DNA of 5,657 nt from Deltaproteobacteria bacterium (lineage in GTDB: Bacteria; Bdellovibrionota_C; UBA2361; OMII01): assembly GCA_023262305.1 (NCBI GenBank), contig JALRCK010000024.1:1-5657 (forward strand). Reading direction: 5' to 3'. This document shows positions 1-3,059 of the stretch, piece by piece (position 1 is the first letter of the stretch; each line of letters starts with the position of its first letter). The position numbers were made by a program, and so were the translations under genes. The notes beneath the pieces were generated by a model. The model made no database searches. It worked only from the letters and a program-made list of their open reading frames with translations, and had not been told where the DNA came from.

Positions 1-283
1 GGACTACCTACGTAATCGCAATCAGCTCAAAGTCGTGATCCTCTTGAATGATTGTCGTCGACAGCCCCAAGAAGATGAGTCTGCGATTCAGCGGATGTGT
101 GTCGAGAGTGGAAAACACTGCCCCGTCGTTGCTACCAAGCTCGACAAAGAGAAGCGGAGCCAGCATGAAAGACTTCTCGCCGAAGTGGCGCGAGGACTTG
201 GGCTTGAGCGTCGTGATATTCTCGCAACGGGCGAGGGGATTGCGCCCACCGATATTTGGGCTCGAGCGATCTCACTTTTGTAA
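1..283 (+). CDS. engB: EngB/YihA/YsxC ribosome-assembly GTPase, C-terminal part (5' end outside window)
   Basis: Reading from base 2, the frame is open from the left edge to TAA at 281-283 and gives about 93 residues, so roughly the last 45% of a usual 195-210 residue EngB. This TRAFAC-class GTPase helps mature the large ribosomal subunit in the cytoplasm. The visible part begins with YLRNRNQLK, then a hydrophobic strand and an NDCRRQPQEDE stretch, matching the D-x-R-x-P region that follows switch II in this family. Next comes VVATKLDK, the G4 (T/N)KxD guanine-specificity motif, then a helix and the C-terminal G5 area ending IWARAISLL. G5 is slightly unusual: ATGEG stands where E. coli and B. 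subtilis have SS. The G1-G3 motifs lie upstream of the window. The GTG at 35 is internal, because homology extends upstream of it. ribE follows after 13 bases, suggesting an operon. Confidence 0.88.
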   Translation, partial: DYLRNRNQLKVVILLNDCRRQPQEDESAIQRMCVESGKHCPVVATKLDKEKRSQHERLLAEVARGLGLERRDILATGEGIAPTDIWARAISLL

Positions 284-296
284 CGGAGCTGAGGTT

Positions 297-917
297 ATGT
301 TTACCGGAATTGTGCAAGCGCAGGCGCGAGTGGCGGAGATAGTGGCCAGAGGCGAAGTCGTCACAGCTCGATTCGTATTTCCTCAAGGCTTCCTGTCTGG
401 GGTAGCTATCGGGGCAAGCATCTCGATTCATGGATGTTGCTTAACCGTTACGCATGCGCAAGGTGATGAGGCTCTCTTTGATCTGGTTCCAGAGAGCCTT
501 GCGCGCACCTCTCTCAAGACACTTAAGGCGGGGGATCTTGTTAATGCGGAGCGTTCCCTTAAATTTGGTGATGAGGTTGGCGGGCACATCCTCTCCGGTC
601 ATGTCGACACGGTCGCAACGATTGTTCGGCAGGAGAGATTTGAGCACAGCCGTGTTGTGACGTTTCAGGTTCCATCTGATTTGATAAAGTACATCTTTGA
701 AAAGGGCTACATCGGCGTTAATGGGGCGAGCCTCACGATTACTCAGGTAGATCGGGCTGCCTCCACGTTTAAGATATCGTTGATCCCCGAGACCCTCGCG
801 AAGACAACCTTCGGCGCTGCGCACGAAGGAGACCTCGCCAACATCGAGATCGATCGGACCACGCAAGCTATCGTTGATACCGTTGAGCGGGTGCTCATGA
901 ACCGAAAGGATGCTTAG
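297..917 (+). CDS. ribE: Riboflavin synthase, alpha subunit type (EC 2.5.1.9)
   Basis: The 206-residue cytoplasmic enzyme dismutates two 6,7-dimethyl-8-ribityllumazine molecules to riboflavin plus a pyrimidinedione, the last step of riboflavin synthesis. It shows the expected two tandem lumazine-binding barrels. Barrel 1 starts MFTGIVQ and carries GCCLTV (46-51) and FGDEVGGHILSGHVD (90-104). Barrel 2 has GVNGASLTI (140-148) and SLIPETLAKTTFG (161-173). The C-terminal helix DTVERVL (194-200) drives trimer formation. The residues matching E. coli F2, S41, C48 and H102 fall at identical positions, and D186 corresponds to E. coli D185, so the enzyme looks intact and of normal length. I chose ATG 297 because MFTGIV is the universal N-terminus and GGAG (285-288) lies 8 bases before it. 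The same frame is open back to base 48, but that extension overlaps engB. No FMN riboswitch is visible upstream; expression probably follows engB. Confidence 0.97.
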   Translation: MFTGIVQAQARVAEIVARGEVVTARFVFPQGFLSGVAIGASISIHGCCLTVTHAQGDEALFDLVPESLARTSLKTLKAGDLVNAERSLKFGDEVGGHILSGHVDTVATIVRQERFEHSRVVTFQVPSDLIKYIFEKGYIGVNGASLTITQVDRAASTFKISLIPETLAKTTFGAAHEGDLANIEIDRTTQAIVDTVERVLMNRKDA

Positions 918-919
918 CG

Positions 920-971
920 CCCGTCCCCCGACGGACCGGGTATGCGTGGTAATTGCCAATTGAATAGCAAC
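920..971. repeat. 52-base imperfect direct repeat, copy 1
   Basis: This element aligns without gaps to 1065-1116 at an offset of 145 bases. I count 43 identical positions out of 52, with mismatches at 926, 935, 945, 951, 954, 956, 957, 966 and 969. It starts 3 bases after the ribE stop codon. Its first 16 bases form a hairpin: CCGTC (921-925) pairs with GACGG (930-934) around a CCCC loop. Weaker similarity may continue about 15 bases beyond the core. It has no target-site duplication or transposase, so I do not call it an insertion sequence. It could be a genome-wide intergenic repeat or a local duplication. Confidence 0.8.
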
Positions 972-1046
972 GGATAGTGACTACCGGATCGTGGATCGCC
1001 GCACTGGCCCTTGAGGATACATGCCGTCCGGGCGAATAGTATGAAA

Positions 1047-1062
1047 CTCCGTGCAACCGGAG
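1047..1062. other. Small hairpin next to repeat copy 2
   Basis: CTCCG (1047-1051) and CGGAG (1058-1062) form a perfect 5-bp stem around the 6-base loop TGCAAC. It ends 2 bases before the hairpin of repeat copy 2, so transcripts of either strand would carry two adjacent hairpins here. On the minus strand they lie about 70-105 bases past the thioesterase stop and could protect or define that mRNA 3' end. No T-run follows on either strand, so this is not a classical Rho-independent terminator. Confidence 0.4.
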
Positions 1063-1064
1063 GA

Positions 1065-1116
1065 CCCGTCTCCCGACGGGCCGGGTATGTGTGGTGATCG
1101 AGAATTGAATCGCGAC
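1065..1116. repeat. 52-base imperfect direct repeat, copy 2
   Basis: This is the second copy of the element at 920-971. Its hairpin is stronger: CCCGTC (1065-1070) and GACGGG (1075-1080) form a perfect 6-bp stem around TCCC. Read on the minus strand the loop is GGGA, which fits the GNRA tetraloop pattern, whereas copy 1 would give GGGG. CTCCCGAC (1070-1077) can instead pair with GTCGGGAG (1128-1135), an alternative that excludes the local hairpin. It lies 36 bases beyond the thioesterase stop on the minus strand. Confidence 0.8.
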
Positions 1117-1151
1117 CGCTTGTGCTTGTCGGGAGGTAGACAGCCGCTGCG

Positions 1152-1532
1152 CTACGCCTGATCAAAGATCGGAATCGGCCGATTCTGGCTGTCTACTGCG
1201 ACCATGATCACCTCAGCAGTGGTAACTCGAGAAGTATGTAACTGGTCGATGCCGCGAGTCGCTTCAACTTCAACTTGAACGGTAATTGATGTGCGTCCCG
1301 TCTTCGTTGTAGCGCAATAGAAGCTTACCGAATCGCCCACATAGACGGGCGCGATAAACTCGACCTCTCGCATGATCTTCGTCACATATTTCTTAGGAGC
1401 TACGGAGCGCGCGTGCTGGCCTGCGGCCAAGTCGATGAGGCTGAGGATGTGCCCTCCAAAGATACTGCCGAGTGCGTTGGTGTCTCGAGGCATCATGATG
1501 GAGCGAATCGCGGGGTTGCGTTGTGTCGACAT
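1152..1532 (-). CDS. Acyl-CoA thioesterase, hotdog fold, YciA/BACH-like
   Basis: This 126-residue protein should hydrolyse acyl-CoA thioesters to free acid and CoA in the cytoplasm. The N-terminal block [20 protein letters not shown] (13-32) matches the signature P-x-DTN-x-x-G-x-IFGG of the YciA/acyl-CoA hydrolase family. It is followed by IDLAAG, where D34 sits at the position of the catalytic acidic residue of this family (D44 in Haemophilus YciA). A second conserved block, [20 protein letters not shown] (54-73), corresponds to the strand carrying F-x-x-P-V-x-VGD. There is one hotdog domain and the length is normal for the single-domain type, which oligomerises. ATG is supported by AGGA (plus-strand bases 1540-1543) at 7 bases. 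The gene stands alone, convergent with ribE and divergent from the membrane-protein operon. Chain-length preference cannot be read from the sequence. Confidence 0.92.
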   Translation of the reverse strand: MSTQRNPAIRSIMMPRDTNALGSIFGGHILSLIDLAAGQHARSVAPKKYVTKIMREVEFIAPVYVGDSVSFYCATTKTGRTSITVQVEVEATRGIDQLHTSRVTTAEVIMVAVDSQNRPIPIFDQA

Positions 1533-1616
1533 TGTAGAGTCCTGTTTTTCGATGTGGTGAGTAACCTACTATGGAGCCGACAATCGCGGTAGCAAAAACT
1601 CCTTACTGAGCCAAGT

Positions 1617-1622
1617 CATAAT
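1617..1622 (+). promoter_or_regulatory. Weak candidate -10 box for the three-gene membrane operon
   Basis: CATAAT matches TATAAT at five of six positions and lies about 60 bases upstream of the first gene of the operon. I see no convincing -35 hexamer at 16-18 bases upstream. The 1533-1681 gap separates two divergent genes and must hold promoters in both directions. I could not identify the minus-strand promoter with any confidence. The call is tentative. Confidence 0.22.
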
Positions 1623-1681
1623 GAAACCGGGTCCTCTGGGGGTAACTTCCCTACGACACGAATGACATTAAAGAGGGAAAC

Positions 1682-2056
1682 ATGACACAACCGAGCGAGA
1701 CATTTCAGCCAAGCCAGCCACAAATAGAGAGTCCGGAGCTCGAGAGCGAGCGACAGGCGTACGGTAAAGCCGCAATGGAGCGGACAGGGAAGCTCTTGCG
1801 AACGCTGAGCCAGAAGGTGCGAACGGTCGCTGATTCGTTGCGCCAGGAGCAGGGTGTATCGAAGCGCGTGGGCAAAAGCGTGGAACGTGTCGCGCGACGG
1901 CTTGAGTCAAGCGCTGAATACCTGTCAGGAGTAACGTCTCGTGAGGCGCGCAACGACGTCAGAAGCGTGATTCAACGCTATCCTATGCGCTCGCTTGGGG
2001 TGTTATTTGGTGTTGGGCTCCTGCTTGGAGCTGCACTGCGTAGGCGAGGAGTTTAG
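1682..2056 (+). CDS. Small C-tail-anchored membrane protein, DUF883/ElaB/YqjD-like
   Basis: The 124-residue protein has a hydrophilic, charged N-terminal region (1-98) rich in Glu, Arg and Lys. It is predicted to be mainly helical and possibly coiled-coil (about 28-85). It ends with YPMRSLGVLFGVGLLLGAAL (100-119) followed by RRRGV. This is the layout of the ElaB/YqjD/DUF883 family: one C-terminal glycine-rich membrane segment preceded by R-Y-P and closed by arginines. The E. coli family members are inner-membrane proteins reported to associate with ribosomes in stationary phase; whether this one does is inference. ATG 1682 is backed by GAGGG (1673-1677) four bases upstream. It is the first gene of a set whose order matches E. 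coli yqjD-yqjE-yqjK; the next start is 2 bases after this stop. The family call rests on architecture and the C-terminal pattern, since the N-terminal half is poorly conserved. Confidence 0.72.
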   Translation: MTQPSETFQPSQPQIESPELESERQAYGKAAMERTGKLLRTLSQKVRTVADSLRQEQGVSKRVGKSVERVARRLESSAEYLSGVTSREARNDVRSVIQRYPMRSLGVLFGVGLLLGAALRRRGV

Positions 2057-2058
2057 GT

Positions 2059-2466
2059 ATGATAGAGGATTTCCGCCGTGAGTTTGAGCTGACGCTGACT
2101 CCGCTTCTGCGGGGAATTGTTGAGGACACCCAGAAGCTTTTGCGTCAAGAGATAGCTCTCGCGCGAGTTGAGGTAACCGAAGACGCCATTCGAGCGCGTG
2201 ACGCAGTTATGGGACTCTCTCTCGGCGCTGTGACAGGGTATCTCTCCTTTGTGTTTATGTGTTTCGCTTGTGTGTACCTCCTGGTCTCGTATCAGCCTAA
2301 CCTCCCGGTATGGGGCGCTTACGCCATCGTAGCGGCGATACTCGCGGTCACGAGCTGGATCTTCACAGCGCGCGGGGTGCGTAAGGTTCGTGAGATCCGG
2401 GGTGTTCCCCAAGAGACTGTTGATTCGTTGCGAGAAGGACTTCAATGGATGCACAGGCAGGTTTAG
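2059..2466 (+). CDS. Two-TM membrane protein, holin superfamily III / YqjE-like (PF07332/DUF1469)
   Basis: This 135-residue protein has an amphipathic N-terminal helix with LLRQEIALARVEV (27-39), the recognisable L-x-x-x-E-x-x-L-A-(K/R)-x-E pattern of the Phage_holin_3_6/YqjE family. Two membrane segments follow, at about 50-77 and 83-103. They are separated by a short PNLPVW turn, which matches the P-x-W seen between the two helices in this family. The C-terminus (about 105-135) carries a basic stretch and a PQETVDSLREGLQWM helix, also typical. Despite the holin name, chromosomal members are not phage lysis proteins, and no lysis genes are nearby. The start has AGGAG (2047-2051) at 7 bases, lying inside the end of the upstream gene, so the two are likely translated together. 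The downstream gene overlaps this one by 22 bases. The exact role is unknown; an envelope-associated function is inferred. Confidence 0.8.
   Translation: MIEDFRREFELTLTPLLRGIVEDTQKLLRQEIALARVEVTEDAIRARDAVMGLSLGAVTGYLSFVFMCFACVYLLVSYQPNLPVWGAYAIVAAILAVTSWIFTARGVRKVREIRGVPQETVDSLREGLQWMHRQV
2435..2439 (+). promoter_or_regulatory. Ribosome binding site fixing the start of the third membrane-operon gene
   Basis: AAGGA lies 5 bases before ATG 2445 and inside the 3' end of the YqjE-like gene. It supports this ATG despite the 22-base overlap with the upstream reading frame and suggests translational coupling. Confidence 0.65.
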
Positions 2467-2891
2467 GAGGGGAGCCTTCGCACGCGTTGCGTGAACAGAT
2501 CCATCAAACCCAGCTTCAGCTTGGGACAAAATTAGGTGCCCTTGAGGGAGAAGTTCGAGCTGTGACCGCACAGGCAAAGCAGTCGATACGGGAGCAGATT
2601 GAGGCGGCGCGTGATGTCGTAGACGTTCGCCGCCACGTTGCCCGTCACCCATGGGTATGCAGCGCCCTTGCGGTGGGTGCAGGGGTCTTGGTGGCGAGGC
2701 GAATTGACCGGAGGCAGCTCGATCAACCCGCCGTACTTCGCCCTGGCTGGGTTCGCACTTTGGCAGCCCCTCACGTAGCGACCATTCAAACTATTCTTGT
2801 GGGGCGGGCGCTCTCTTTTGTGGCTGACCGCCTAAGGGACAAGCTTTTTAGGGCCGTTTCGGGATCCACCGACCAGGACCAGGCCGAGTAG
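2445..2891 (+). CDS. Single-TM coiled-coil protein in the YqjK position, with unclassified C-terminal extension
   Basis: The 148-residue product starts with a hydrophilic helical region. LREQIHQTQLQLGTKLGALE (15-34) resembles the I-x-x-T-(R/Q)-x-x-L-x-x-x-(L)-x-A-L-E repeat common in DUF3618/YqjD-type membrane coiled coils. A stretch ARHPWVCSALAVGAGVLVAR (66-85) then gives one short membrane segment preceded by H-P-W and followed by RR, much like the C-terminal anchor of DUF883 proteins. Unlike those, about 60 residues continue beyond it, including an amphipathic segment (about 110-137) and an acidic tail, DQDQAE. I do not recognise this extension. The gene position after YqjD-like and YqjE-like genes matches E. 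coli yqjK, although that protein is shorter (about 100 residues) and real homology is uncertain. TAG at 2889-2891 directly abuts a run of nine C residues and forms part of a stem-loop. Confidence 0.7.
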   Translation: MDAQAGLGGEPSHALREQIHQTQLQLGTKLGALEGEVRAVTAQAKQSIREQIEAARDVVDVRRHVARHPWVCSALAVGAGVLVARRIDRRQLDQPAVLRPGWVRTLAAPHVATIQTILVGRALSFVADRLRDKLFRAVSGSTDQDQAE

Positions 2892-2922
2892 CCCCCCCCC
2901 TTCCGTCATCGAGGTGGGCTAC
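2888..2922 (+). other. Stem-loop over the stop codon of the third membrane gene, possible 3'-end structure
   Basis: GTAGCCC (2888-2894) pairs perfectly with GGGCTAC (2916-2922). One C/T mismatch follows, then two more GC pairs (2896-2897 with 2913-2914). The loop is about 15 bases. The stem includes the TAG stop and the first part of the poly-C run. It could block exonucleases or mark the operon end. No T-tract follows, so intrinsic termination is not supported. Confidence 0.4.
2892..2900. repeat. Poly-C tract, nine bases
   Basis: Nine consecutive C residues begin directly after the TAG stop at 2889-2891. A length change here would not alter the encoded protein because the stop precedes the tract. 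Confidence 0.9.
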
Positions 2923-2935
2923 AAGTCTCGGATAG

Positions 2936-2973
2936 AGGGGACTGGCCCCCCCCAAAAAGATCAGTGTTCCCCT
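2936..2973 (+). other. Bulged stem-loop carrying the second poly-C tract in its loop
   Basis: AGGGGACTG (2936-2944) can pair with CAGT (2962-2965) plus CCCCT (2969-2973), giving nine base pairs with a 3-base GTT bulge. The loop holds an eight-C run (2946-2953) followed by five A residues. A simpler competing hairpin pairs GGGG 2937-2940 with CCCC 2946-2949. The structure ends at the start of the candidate extended -10 element for secA. Function is unknown. Confidence 0.4.
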
Positions 2974-2981
2974 GTTATTAT
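2973..2981 (+). promoter_or_regulatory. Candidate extended -10 promoter for secA
   Basis: TGTTATTAT fits the extended -10 form TGN plus a hexamer (TATTAT) matching TATAAT at five of six positions. No good -35 is seen, which is tolerable for extended -10 promoters. Transcription would begin near 2988 and give a leader of about 72 bases before secA. An alternative is TTGACC (2990-2995), a five-of-six -35 match, but the boxes 17-19 bases downstream (TTTTGT, TTGTAA) are poor. Confidence 0.4.
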
Positions 2982-3025
2982 AGGCTGGTTTGACCTAATC
3001 TATCCTCGCTGTTTTTGTAACTTCG

Positions 3026-3038
3026 TGGGATAGTCCCA
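3026..3038 (+). other. Small hairpin in the secA leader
   Basis: TGGGA (3026-3030) and TCCCA (3034-3038) form a perfect inverted repeat with a 3-base TAG loop, ending 21 bases before the secA start codon. It may be a weak RNA hairpin near the ribosome entry site or a short protein-binding palindrome. No SecM-like leader peptide is visible ahead of secA. Confidence 0.35.
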
Positions 3039-3059
3039 AGCTCGACGCTAAAGCGAACT

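Noticed and set aside
48..296. Upstream extension of the ribE frame to an ATG at 48 (289-residue protein).
   Set aside because: The extension overlaps engB in another frame and shows no homology. MFTGIV at 297 is the universal riboflavin synthase N-terminus and has its own ribosome binding site.
441..959. 172-codon minus-strand open frame across ribE.
   Set aside because: It lies antisense to a full, conserved ribE and resembles no known family; its start overlaps repeat copy 1. I treat it as a shadow frame.
920..1116. CRISPR array.
   Set aside because: There are only two diverged repeats, spaced about 93 bases apart, with no cas genes; spacer length and repeat identity do not fit.
918..1151. 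tRNA, group II intron fragment or FMN riboswitch in the structured intergenic region.
   Set aside because: I found no cloverleaf, no convincing domain V sequence, and none of the conserved RFN-element blocks. The hairpins are explained by the repeat alone.
914..1165. 83-codon minus-strand open frame covering the convergent intergenic region.
   Set aside because: It has no clear ribosome site and overlaps the thioesterase end. The two repeat copies lie in different frames relative to it (offset 145 is not a multiple of 3), so no repeated domain is encoded.
2059..2466. Phage holin or prophage remnant, suggested by the holin-superfamily name of the two-TM protein.
   Set aside because: No endolysin, structural phage gene, integrase or att site is nearby. 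The neighbours are housekeeping or YqjD/YqjK-like genes, so the chromosomal YqjE-type reading fits better.
2936..2960. Rho-independent terminator formed by GGGG/CCCC and the following A-run.
   Set aside because: A classical terminator on the plus strand needs a T-run after the stem, and here A residues follow. On the minus strand the T-run precedes the stem. The stem is also only 4 bp.
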